Of a stretch of 64,000 bases of DNA, positions 1 to 8,373 are shown piece after piece. The translations under genes and the position numbers were made by a program. The stretch's first letter is position 1. Each line of letters begins with the position of its first letter. Below the pieces are notes generated by a model. That model saw nothing but the letters and a program-made list of their open reading frames with translations, was not told the origin of the DNA and searched no databases. The stretch is from Balneola sp. (GTDB lineage Bacteria > Bacteroidota > Rhodothermia > Balneolales > Balneolaceae): contig NZMW01000004.1 in assembly GCA_002694685.1 (NCBI GenBank), forward strand, positions 62,001-126,000, read 5' to 3'.

Positions 1-610
1 TTTGGTAATCGCCCCGATTTTGAGTTTACTTTTCAATGCCTATGGTCTTGGAGGCGTATTTCCCCGCGAAGGGATGAACCCAGCAGAAATGCTGACCGCT
101 CCACAAGCTACGTTGATGCAGTCTGTAGCTGAGGGTGTTTTTGCCCAAAATCTGGAATGGGGTATGATCATCATCGGGGGCTTAATTGCCGTAGCTATCA
201 TTATACTGGATGAAGTGTTGAAACGTAAAGAATCTGAATTCAGAACTCCTGTGCTTGCCGTTGCTGTGGGTATCTACTTACCCGTTGAGCTTTCAGTCCC
301 TATTTTCTTAGGCGGGATGATTGCATGGGGAGCTGCAAAAGTTGTTCGAAATAGAGCAATTGCAAGCGGTGAAAGCCCGGAAGAAGCAGAAACCGGAGCC
401 GAGCGTAAAGGCTTACTGTTTTCTTCAGGATTGATAACCGGTGAAGCACTGATCGGTATTGTACTTGCCATTCCATTTGCACTATTTGAAAGCACGGATG
501 CGTTGCGAATTATGCCGGAAGGTTTAGCATGGCTCACAAATCTACTTGGAGTTGGTGCCGTAATCTGTTTCATGATATGGCTTTATAAAGTCGCCGTAAA
601 TAAGGATTAA
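1..610 (+). CDS. OPT family oligopeptide transporter, C-terminal part (5' end outside window)
   Basis: This is the last ~200 residues of an integral inner-membrane transporter; the reading frame is open at the window edge, so the start lies upstream. The segment has several hydrophobic helices, a hydrophilic loop rich in Glu/Ala/Arg (about residues 118-136 of the visible part), and a final helix ending in a short Lys/Asp tail. The segment around PVLAVAVGIYLPVELSVPIF resembles the conserved C-terminal part of the OPT (oligopeptide/siderophore transporter) family, whose members normally have 600-700 residues. It would import small peptides or metal chelates. The family call rests on the C-terminal pattern only; the substrate cannot be told. 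Confidence 0.75.
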   Translation, partial: LVIAPILSLLFNAYGLGGVFPREGMNPAEMLTAPQATLMQSVAEGVFAQNLEWGMIIIGGLIAVAIIILDEVLKRKESEFRTPVLAVAVGIYLPVELSVPIFLGGMIAWGAAKVVRNRAIASGESPEEAETGAERKGLLFSSGLITGEALIGIVLAIPFALFESTDALRIMPEGLAWLTNLLGVGAVICFMIWLYKVAVNKD

Positions 611-767
611 ATGCTAATAATACTTAGGTTACAGGAAGTGTGTTTCTGAGGTGCGATAGCTCTCATGAAAATTCTTCTCAATGGATTAATAGGCGGATAT
701 TATTCATATTCATATAGCTTCTTCTTACCAAGGAGCAATATATCAGCCTAACTTCAAGTAAATCGAG

Positions 768-3392
768 ATGAATATCAGGACCGCATTAAAGCTGACCATC
801 GCTTTCACATTTTTGTTTTCGGTAGCTGCTTTTTCCCAGTCTGCAAATAACATGGTAAAGCTCAATCAATTAGGGTTTTATCCTGAAGCTCCGAAAGTTG
901 CTATTTCACCTTCATCCTCAACAAGCTTTCACATTCGAAATGCGACAGATGGAACCGTTGTATATCAGGGAGAATTTAGTGTAAGCAGAAATTACTCTCT
1001 GTCGGGAGAGCAAGTTAAGGTTGCGGACTTTTCAGATTTTAAAACTCCAGGCGAGTATGTTTTATATGCAGACGGAGGAGGGAAATCGTATCCATTCAGC
1101 ATTGAGAATAATGTATTTGGTGAGCTATCAAAAGGATTAACAAAGGCTTTATACTTTAATCGTGCCTCTGTTCCTCTAACGGAAGAGTATGCAGGCGAAT
1201 GGGCGAGAGCAGCCGGACATCCGGATAATCAGGTAATTATACATCCTTCAGCTGCTACAGATAATCGGCCGGCAGGGTCAAGGATTTCTTCGCCGGGTGG
1301 ATGGTATGATGCAGGTGATTTCAACAAATATGTAGTTCCTATTTCTTCCAGTATCAACCACATGCTTTTTGCTTACGAGCAGTTTCCAGAATATTTCAAT
1401 GATCAGGATCTGAATATCCCCGAAAGTGGTGATAACGTCCCTGATGTTCTGGACGAAGCAGCCTTTGCCCTTCGGTGGCTGTTTACCATGCAAGATCCAG
1501 ACGATGGGGGAGTTTACAATAAACTGACACACGCCAACTTCCAGGGCACCGTAATGCCATCTCAGGCAACTGCCGATCGGTACGTTGTTCAAAAGGGAAC
1601 AGCAGCCACACTCGACTTTGCCGCTGTAATGGCTCAGGCTGCTCGTGTATATGAGCCTTTTCTGCCCGACTTTGCTGACTCAGCGTTAGCTGCAGCCGAA
1701 AGTGCCTGGGCCTGGGCTGAAGCAAACCCAAATATGGAGTACAATCAGGGAGCCATGAATTCAGCCCATGATCCTGATATTGGAACCGGAGCTTATGGAG
1801 ACGGTAATTTTTCTGATGAATGGTTTTGGGCAGCTTCTGAGCTTTACATCACTACACAAAATGATGATTATTACAATGACGGAGGCTGGAGCAATGTTGG
1901 TAATTCCGGATGGGGAAATGTTCAGGCTCTGGGACTTTTTTCATTATTACATCATCGCCAAAACCTAACCAGTGTTGGTTTAGCTGACACCGCTTCAATG
2001 AAACAAGCACTGCAAACTGGATTTAGTTGGTATGTAAGTAGTGGAAATAATTCACCCTATCGTTCACCTTTTGGAATTGAGTCTTGGCAGTTTAACTGGG
2101 GCTCAAACGGTGGAGCAGGAAATCTGGGAATGGCTTTGTTTATGCTTTATCAAACAACCGGGCAAGACCAATACTACAATAGCGCACTCCATGTTATGGA
2201 TTATTTATTGGGAAGGAATGGAATTGGATATAGCTACGTGACGGGATTTGGCGAACAAACTCCAATGAACATTCATCATCGTCAATCAGAAGCAGATAAC
2301 ATTACCGAACCTACTCCGGGATGGGTGGCTGGCGGAGCAAATCCCAATAATCAAAGTCAGGATTGTGGAGTAGGAGCTTATAACTCATCATTAGCCGCAT
2401 TGGCCTACCTCGATGATTACTGCAGTTATTCTACCAATGAAGTTACGACCTACTGGAACTCGCCTTTTATTTATCTCTCAGTAGCTTTTGAGGCTACTAC
2501 ACCCGAGTATACTCACACCACAACAAAAACGATTTCAGTTACGGGTCCTGGGTCAGATTCTCTTTATGATGCCGGATCTGAAATAACACTGGAATGGACA
2601 GCTAGTGATGTCAATACAGTAGATATCTCCTATAAAATCTTTTCGGATGACGAGTATACTGAGATTGTGTCCGGAGTCAATGCCTCCGTAGGAAGTTATG
2701 AAGGTTTTGAAGTCCCGGATGCAAAGGGAGATTCTATTTTATTCAGAATTGAAGATTCTTCTGATGCTGAAAACTGGGCTCAGTCGGCCATTATCAAAAT
2801 TACCCCCGGGAGATCGGTCACCGGCATTTCGGTCGATACGCCTAATGGTAACGAACCCGGAAAAAGATTGTATTTGGGCTGGAATACCTTTCTGGTGGAT
2901 AGCGTGGATTTGTATTACCGATTCGCAAATCAGGAAGAACCAACACTCATTGAAGCAGGCTTAGAGCCAAATGAAGACTTCTATTTTAGATTTAGTATTC
3001 CTGAAAATCCGCCTGCGGATACTTTATACATTCGAATTCAGGATAGCGATGATCCCACTATTTTTAGAGAATCTGAACCGCTTCTTATTTCAATATCTGT
3101 GGGGACTGAAGGCGAGTCTTTAAACCCTAACACTTTTGAGCTCAAACAGAACTATCCAAATCCTTTTAATCCTACTACTCAAATTGAGTTTAACCTTGCC
3201 GGCGCTTCTTTCACCAAGCTGGAAGTTTTTGATGCCAGTGGCCGGTTGATTAAAACATTAGTAGAAGGGATGAAACCGGCAGGAACACACACAGTCACTT
3301 TTGATGCGGCAGGGCTCGCAAGTGGTGTTTATATCTATAAGATTCAAAGTGAAGGGCTCACAGCCACTAAAAAAATGCTTCTTATCAAATAA
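768..3392 (+). CDS. Secreted GH9 endoglucanase with Ig-like domains and type IX-style sorting tag
   Basis: An 874-residue secreted glycoside hydrolase family 9 enzyme, expected to cut beta-1,4-glucans. In order: signal peptide (1-23, ending AAFSQ), N-terminal CelD-type Ig-like domain (about 27-115), catalytic (alpha/alpha)6 domain (about 120-580), two further Ig-like segments (about 590-780), and a C-terminal sorting domain (about 790-874) with QNYPNPFNPTT, then SGVYIYKI and a basic end. GH9 hallmarks are present: DAGD at 181-184 (catalytic-base region), MNIHHR at 500-505, and the acid Glu558 in STNEVT. The tag implies export and surface attachment by a type IX-like system. It is followed after 2 bases by a second GH9 gene, so the two are probably cotranscribed. 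Confidence 0.93.
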   Translation: MNIRTALKLTIAFTFLFSVAAFSQSANNMVKLNQLGFYPEAPKVAISPSSSTSFHIRNATDGTVVYQGEFSVSRNYSLSGEQVKVADFSDFKTPGEYVLYADGGGKSYPFSIENNVFGELSKGLTKALYFNRASVPLTEEYAGEWARAAGHPDNQVIIHPSAATDNRPAGSRISSPGGWYDAGDFNKYVVPISSSINHMLFAYEQFPEYFNDQDLNIPESGDNVPDVLDEAAFALRWLFTMQDPDDGGVYNKLTHANFQGTVMPSQATADRYVVQKGTAATLDFAAVMAQAARVYEPFLPDFADSALAAAESAWAWAEANPNMEYNQGAMNSAHDPDIGTGAYGDGNFSDEWFWAASELYITTQNDDYYNDGGWSNVGNSGWGNVQALGLFSLLHHRQNLTSVGLADTASMKQALQTGFSWYVSSGNNSPYRSPFGIESWQFNWGSNGGAGNLGMALFMLYQTTGQDQYYNSALHVMDYLLGRNGIGYSYVTGFGEQTPMNIHHRQSEADNITEPTPGWVAGGANPNNQSQDCGVGAYNSSLAALAYLDDYCSYSTNEVTTYWNSPFIYLSVAFEATTPEYTHTTTKTISVTGPGSDSLYDAGSEITLEWTASDVNTVDISYKIFSDDEYTEIVSGVNASVGSYEGFEVPDAKGDSILFRIEDSSDAENWAQSAIIKITPGRSVTGISVDTPNGNEPGKRLYLGWNTFLVDSVDLYYRFANQEEPTLIEAGLEPNEDFYFRFSIPENPPADTLYIRIQDSDDPTIFRESEPLLISISVGTEGESLNPNTFELKQNYPNPFNPTTQIEFNLAGASFTKLEVFDASGRLIKTLVEGMKPAGTHTVTFDAAGLASGVYIYKIQSEGLTATKKMLLIK

Positions 3393-3394
3393 CT

Positions 3395-5134
3395 ATGGAA
3401 AAGGTTAAAGGTTTTCTGATACTGGCATTCTTAGGAATCTACTCAGGATTAGCAGTTGCACAAACTCCACTCCCTAAAGTCAATCAGCTTGGATACTATC
3501 CGGATCTCCCTAAAATATCCGTAACTCCGGAAATTGAAGCCTCGGTTTTTTACATAAAAGAAGCAACAAGTGGAGAAGTCAGGTTTACGGGTGAGCTGGA
3601 AGAAGGCGGGTTAAATATACCATCAGGGGAAGAGATCAAGATTGCTGATTTTTCAGATTTCAAAGAGCCCGGTACATATGTTCTTGAGGTTGAAGGCGGA
3701 GCGACTTCCCATGAATTTGTGATTGGCAACGAAGTATTTGAAAATGTTACCGATGCGGTGCTTAAAGCCTACTATTTCATGCGGGCTTCTACGCCACTTG
3801 ATGAAGAGTTTGCTGGTAAATGGGCACGCGCGGAAGGTCACCCGGATCAGAACATAATGATCCATGCGTCAGCTGCAACCGAGAGCCGTCCCGAAGGCGT
3901 CATATTTTCATCTCCTAAGGGATGGTATGATGCTGGTGACTACAACAAGTATGTGGTTAACTCGGGGATCAGTACTTATACGTTGCTGTTTTCTTTTGAA
4001 CAGTTTCCAGACTATTTCAAAAAACAGAGACTTAATATTCCTGAAAGCGGAAATCACATTCCTGACATTTTGGATGAGGCACTTTGGAATCTTCGCTGGC
4101 TGATAACGATGCAGGATCCGGAAGACGGAGGGGTATATCATAAGCTTACCACGGCAAATTTTGAGGGAGCCGTAATGCCGGAAAACGCTAATAGTCAGCG
4201 TTACGCGGTAATGAAAAACACTCCTGCCACACTCGACTTTGCAGCGATGATGGCTCAGGCTGCAAGGGTATACAAAGATTATGAACCGGCTTTTGCAGAC
4301 TCGGCATTAACTGCAGCAAAAAAAGCGTGGCTGTGGGCTGAGAAAAATCCCGATGTTCTTTACAGGCAAAATAGTATGAACCAACAATATGAACCAGATA
4401 TTGTTACTGGAGCTTATGGAGACAGAAATGCTTCTGATGAGAAATTTTGGGCTGGCGCTGAGCTGTATATTACTACCGGAGATAAATCATACTACTCTGA
4501 ATCGGGGTGGAAGTCTGAGCAATTCTCAATCCCGGATTGGAATGATGTTCGGGCATTAGGTCTCTATTCTCTTGTTCACCATTCAAAAAACTCCGATTTA
4601 AATCTGAATCAAAAGGGGTTGATTGAGAAATTAATGGAAATGGTTGATACTCATGTATCAGCTTCGGAAACGGCCCCATATCGCTCACCTTTTGGTCATG
4701 ATGATAGTTACTTCATGTGGGGATCTAACGGTCATGCAGGAAATGTGGGAATGGCTATTCTTCAAGCTTATCAAATAACCGGAGATGAAAAATATTATGA
4801 CGCAGCTCTTCATGTTGCGGATTATTTGCTGGGGGTTAATCCTACTGGTTACAGCTACATTACAGGCTACGGTGATAAACGGGTGATGAATATCCATCAC
4901 CGGCCCTCTGAGGCTGATGGAATAGAAGAACCGGTACCGGGCTTGGTTTCAGGTGGACCTAATCCACGGAATATGAATCAGGATTGTGGGGAGGAGATGT
5001 ATCCAAGCAAACTGCCGGCGCTGGCCTTTTTAGATAACTGGTGCAGTTATTCTACTAATGAAATTACCATAAACTGGAATGCTCCGGCGGTTTTTCTATT
5101 TAGTGGGCTGGAGGCTTTAAGGCCAGAAGATTAA
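3395..5134 (+). CDS. Secreted GH9 endoglucanase without sorting tag
   Basis: A 579-residue paralogue of the gene just upstream. It has a signal peptide (1-22, ending GLAVA), a CelD-type N-terminal Ig-like domain and a GH9 catalytic domain, and stops right after that domain (end ALRPED) with no Ig repeats or sorting tag. The catalytic set is intact: DAGD at 179-182, the MNIHHRPSEAD His motif, and acid Glu556 in STNEIT. Without a tag it is probably periplasmic or freely secreted, while its neighbour is surface-directed. The ATG lies 2 bases after the previous stop, which points to translational coupling. The pair most likely arose by tandem duplication followed by domain gain or loss. Confidence 0.92.
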   Translation: MEKVKGFLILAFLGIYSGLAVAQTPLPKVNQLGYYPDLPKISVTPEIEASVFYIKEATSGEVRFTGELEEGGLNIPSGEEIKIADFSDFKEPGTYVLEVEGGATSHEFVIGNEVFENVTDAVLKAYYFMRASTPLDEEFAGKWARAEGHPDQNIMIHASAATESRPEGVIFSSPKGWYDAGDYNKYVVNSGISTYTLLFSFEQFPDYFKKQRLNIPESGNHIPDILDEALWNLRWLITMQDPEDGGVYHKLTTANFEGAVMPENANSQRYAVMKNTPATLDFAAMMAQAARVYKDYEPAFADSALTAAKKAWLWAEKNPDVLYRQNSMNQQYEPDIVTGAYGDRNASDEKFWAGAELYITTGDKSYYSESGWKSEQFSIPDWNDVRALGLYSLVHHSKNSDLNLNQKGLIEKLMEMVDTHVSASETAPYRSPFGHDDSYFMWGSNGHAGNVGMAILQAYQITGDEKYYDAALHVADYLLGVNPTGYSYITGYGDKRVMNIHHRPSEADGIEEPVPGLVSGGPNPRNMNQDCGEEMYPSKLPALAFLDNWCSYSTNEITINWNAPAVFLFSGLEALRPED

Positions 5135-5146
5135 CCCGTTAGATTC

Positions 5147-5959
5147 CTATTTATCTAGAGAGACAACCTCAACACTGTTCAGAGTCCTTCCTAAAAACCG
5201 TTCTGCCAGTTCATGAAAACGCTGGGGTCTATCACTTACAAAACATTGGAAATCGCCGCCGTCTTCGTTTAAGATTCCTAAACCATCCAGTTTTACTTTC
5301 GCCGATTCTGCAATGGATTCAGCTGAGTCAATGATTTCGATATTTCCATTTTTAAGAACTTTTGGAATCACATCTTTAAAAAGGGGATAGTGTGTACATC
5401 CCAAAATAAGAGATTGAATTCCGCTGTCATCAAAATCATCCAGATAATGGTGTAGGGTTTGAATGGCCACTTCATTATCAATCCATCCTTCCTCAGCTAA
5501 AGGCACTAAAATAGGGCAAGCCTGCTGGGTAACTTTTATGGTTGGATCATACGCATGAATTGATTTTACATAAGCTTGGGAATTCACTGTTCCCAGGGTT
5601 CCAATAACTCCAACATGCTTATGGTTTGGCAGAGAAACAGCGTTTTTAGTTCCTGCAGTAATTACATCTAAAACCGGAATATCCCCAGCGGCCTGAATGA
5701 TTTCTTCTTTGGCGGACGCCGATACGGTATTGCAGGCAATGAGAATCATTTTCACGCCGCGCTTTAATAAAAAATTGGTGATTTGAAGCGCGTAAGCACG
5801 CACCGTTTCCTCTGATTTTATTCCATAGGGAACCCGTGCGGTGTCTCCGAAATAAATAATATCTTCGTTGGGGAGGGCATCAATCACAGCTTTGGCTACG
5901 GTAAGTCCGCCAATACCTGAATCAAAAATCCCAATGGGTGCGTTCTTTAAATCTTGCAA
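5147..5959 (-). CDS. murI: Glutamate racemase
   Basis: Cytoplasmic enzyme converting L- to D-glutamate for peptidoglycan. The 270 residues match the family length. Hallmarks: the GIFDSGIGGLT motif with Asp13, catalytic Cys76 in ACNTVSAS, and the second catalytic Cys188 in GCTHYPL followed by His190. It converges with the GH9 pair with only 12 bases between stop codons. The upstream spacer holds a REP-like hairpin. Confidence 0.96.
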   Translation of the reverse strand: MQDLKNAPIGIFDSGIGGLTVAKAVIDALPNEDIIYFGDTARVPYGIKSEETVRAYALQITNFLLKRGVKMILIACNTVSASAKEEIIQAAGDIPVLDVITAGTKNAVSLPNHKHVGVIGTLGTVNSQAYVKSIHAYDPTIKVTQQACPILVPLAEEGWIDNEVAIQTLHHYLDDFDDSGIQSLILGCTHYPLFKDVIPKVLKNGNIEIIDSAESIAESAKVKLDGLGILNEDGGDFQCFVSDRPQRFHELAERFLGRTLNSVEVVSLDK

Positions 5960-6083
5960 ATGGAAGTATTTAGGAGTAGTTGTTGTTTATTTTTCTAAAA
6001 TTGGTACCTCAGTAAAGTCACCGCTGCGAAGGCAGAGGTTTGAATATTTGATAAGGTAACTATTTAGGGTTTATCACCATCTA

Positions 6084-6109
6084 GATTCCGGCTTTCGTCA
6101 CGGAATGAC
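6084..6109. repeat. REP-like hairpin (GTCATTCC...GGAATC superfamily)
   Basis: ATTCCG and CGGAAT form a stem over a 10-base loop. Read on the minus strand it begins GTCATTCC and ends GGAATC, the same outer ends as the hairpins at 18.9-23.7 kb, though the loop differs. It lies in the 263-base divergent spacer between murI and the TonB receptor; nothing else is recognisable there. Confidence 0.5.
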
Positions 6110-6222
6110 TAAGCCACATTTCTTATCAATTAATTAAAACTAAAATCCTACAGAAGGAATTAAAAGTTGTTATAAGGTATTCAATTCTTAAATCTTAATA
6201 CAAGGCTTTGTAATTTGTTCCT

Positions 6223-8304
6223 ATGAACAACAAAACAATACTATTTTTTCTATTTCTCTTATTCACATCAACCCAGCTTTTTGCCCAGCAGGAACCGGAC
6301 ACTCTGAAGGGTGATCTCGGTGAGGTTGTGGTTACCGGCTATGAAGGCAACCGAAGCGTCATGGAAACGCCCGGCGCCATAACGAATGTAGATGCCGCAC
6401 TGGTTGGTGGATTTGATGAAGGCTCTCTACTCTACGGATTGAATACTGTTCCCGGCGTTCGGATTGAGCAGCGTGCTCCCGGAAGTTATCGGGTGGCGAT
6501 AAGGGGGAGCTCGCTTCGTGCGCCGTTTGGAGTGCGAAATGTGAAGGTTTACTGGAATGGAATTCCTTTTACAGAACCATCCGGAAGTACTCCTCTTAAT
6601 CTGCTGGATGTGATAAACATGCAGGAAGTAGAAGTGATCCGTGGTCCGGCAGGAAGTATTTATGGGGCTGGAAACGGTGGAGCTCTTTTACTGGAAAGCC
6701 GCCAGTCCAATCAAAATGAAGTGGGAGCGGGGTCGATGTTTGGTTCATATGGCTTGCAGAGATACTCGGCATACGCTCAAAATCAGTTTGAAGGAGGAAA
6801 TCTCAGGTTCAATTACTCAAATCAGCAATCAGATGGCTACAGGGATCAATCCTTTTTCAATCGGCAAACAGCAGAGCTTTCGGGGCGATTTCAGCTGAGT
6901 GATAAGCAGATTCTAAAAACCAGTTTTTTGTATTCAGATTTGTACTACGGAATTCCGGGAGGATTAAATCTGGATCAGTATCAAAATGACCCAAGTCAGG
7001 CCCGGCCCGGAAACCCATTTGTGCTTGGAAGTGTAGCATCGAATGCGAGCATTGACCAACAGGCTTTTCTTGCCGGAATTTCTCATGATGTACAGATATC
7101 GGATGATATTTCTAATCTGACTACCCTATATGGTACGTTTAGTGCTTTCGAGAATCCGTTCAACTTGGATTACAAAAAAGACAGCCGAAAATCAGGAGGA
7201 GGGCGAACCCGCTTTTACTTTGACACTGATATTGGAGAAGTAAGAACCCGCTTTACGGTCGGGGGTGAATTTCAGGCCGCAAATTACGCAGCCCGAAACT
7301 TTGAGAATGATACCAGTGAAGTAGGTCCGCTTAACTTTGATGATGAAATTAAGATTCAGTCATCACTGGTTTTTGTGAATACTGAAATTGATTTGCCTAA
7401 CGATTTTTATTTGACAGCAGGTGTTAGCTATAACCGACTGGAATATAGTCTGAATCGGTTGGTAACTAATCTTCCCGGAGATACAACCGGCCTTGCCGAG
7501 AAAACTTTTGATCCCGAGATTATTCCAAGAATTGGGTTGCTCAAAAAAATATCTCCGGCGCTATCTCTACATGGCAGTATCAGTTACGGGTTTTCACCGC
7601 CAACTATTGAAGAATTCAGAACCAATGAGGGAAGTATAGCCCTGAACCTGGAAGCTGAACAAGGAACGAATTTTGAAGTTGGTGCAAGAGGTTCTTTCGT
7701 TGATGCAAGGTTCACCTACGATCTGACCACCTTCTACTTCAAGCTGGATGAAACGATTGTGCAGCAGCAATCCGATCGGAATTCGACGGTCATTTTCAGG
7801 AATGCAGGAGCCACAGATCAATACGGAGTTGAGTTGGCCACGAAATGGGCAGTCATTCAAAACCCTGAGAACTTTCTTCAACAGCTGGATTGGAACCTCT
7901 CATATACCTACCACAACTTCGAGTTTAAGAATTACATAAACGATGGGAACGACTACTCAGGGAACAAACTAACGGGCGTTGCTCCTCATACGATTGTTTC
8001 GACATTAAGGGCTAAAACAGAGCTCGGGTTTTACGGGAATCTGTCCTATAATTTCACCGATGAAATTCCTTTGAATGATGCGAATACCGTGTATTCAAAT
8101 CCATACCATTTAGTTCAAACCAAAGTTGGTTTCAAAAAAGAATTCATTGAAAATTGGACACTCGACCTCTTTGTAGGCATCGATAATTTGCTGGATGAAA
8201 AGTACAGTCTCGGGAATGACTTGAATGCGTTTGGAGATCGATTCTATCAGCCGGCAGCGCCAAGAAACTGGTTTGGCGGGGTGAAGGTTAATTATAGATT
8301 TTAA
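6223..8304 (+). CDS. TonB-dependent outer membrane receptor (siderophore type)
   Basis: A 693-residue outer-membrane beta-barrel that takes up a ligand, probably an iron chelate, using energy from TonB. A signal peptide (1-21, ending LFA) is followed by a TonB-box-like GEVVVTG near residue 34, a plug domain (about 50-155, with RGSSLRAPFG and VEVIRGPAGSIYGAGNGGAL), and a 22-strand-type barrel ending in the usual terminal Phe (VNYRF). There is no carboxypeptidase-like extension in front of the plug, unlike the receptor at 19.4 kb. No partner lipoprotein is adjacent. A chelate substrate is inferred from the short N-terminus and overall architecture only. Confidence 0.88.
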   Translation: MNNKTILFFLFLLFTSTQLFAQQEPDTLKGDLGEVVVTGYEGNRSVMETPGAITNVDAALVGGFDEGSLLYGLNTVPGVRIEQRAPGSYRVAIRGSSLRAPFGVRNVKVYWNGIPFTEPSGSTPLNLLDVINMQEVEVIRGPAGSIYGAGNGGALLLESRQSNQNEVGAGSMFGSYGLQRYSAYAQNQFEGGNLRFNYSNQQSDGYRDQSFFNRQTAELSGRFQLSDKQILKTSFLYSDLYYGIPGGLNLDQYQNDPSQARPGNPFVLGSVASNASIDQQAFLAGISHDVQISDDISNLTTLYGTFSAFENPFNLDYKKDSRKSGGGRTRFYFDTDIGEVRTRFTVGGEFQAANYAARNFENDTSEVGPLNFDDEIKIQSSLVFVNTEIDLPNDFYLTAGVSYNRLEYSLNRLVTNLPGDTTGLAEKTFDPEIIPRIGLLKKISPALSLHGSISYGFSPPTIEEFRTNEGSIALNLEAEQGTNFEVGARGSFVDARFTYDLTTFYFKLDETIVQQQSDRNSTVIFRNAGATDQYGVELATKWAVIQNPENFLQQLDWNLSYTYHNFEFKNYINDGNDYSGNKLTGVAPHTIVSTLRAKTELGFYGNLSYNFTDEIPLNDANTVYSNPYHLVQTKVGFKKEFIENWTLDLFVGIDNLLDEKYSLGNDLNAFGDRFYQPAAPRNWFGGVKVNYRF

Positions 8305-8353
8305 ATGCTAAATTTTGAATGTAGTACAAGCCGTACATTCAAAATTCAGCATT
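8304..8353. terminator. Bidirectional hairpin between convergent genes
   Basis: Arms at 8304-8323 and 8334-8353 pair along 20 positions with one mismatch, over a 10-base loop. The stem begins at the stop codon of the TonB receptor and lies 20 bases past the stop of the convergent giant gene, so it can serve both. The core AAATTTTGAATGT recurs in the inverted repeat at 48.9 kb. Confidence 0.65.
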
Positions 8354-8373
8354 CATAATTTCCAATCTTTCAC

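Noticed and set aside
665-751. 28-codon frame starting ATGAAAATTCTTCTC before the first GH9 gene
   Set aside because: No ribosome site, no hydrophobic or charged pattern, and poor codon use; more likely part of the GH9 leader.
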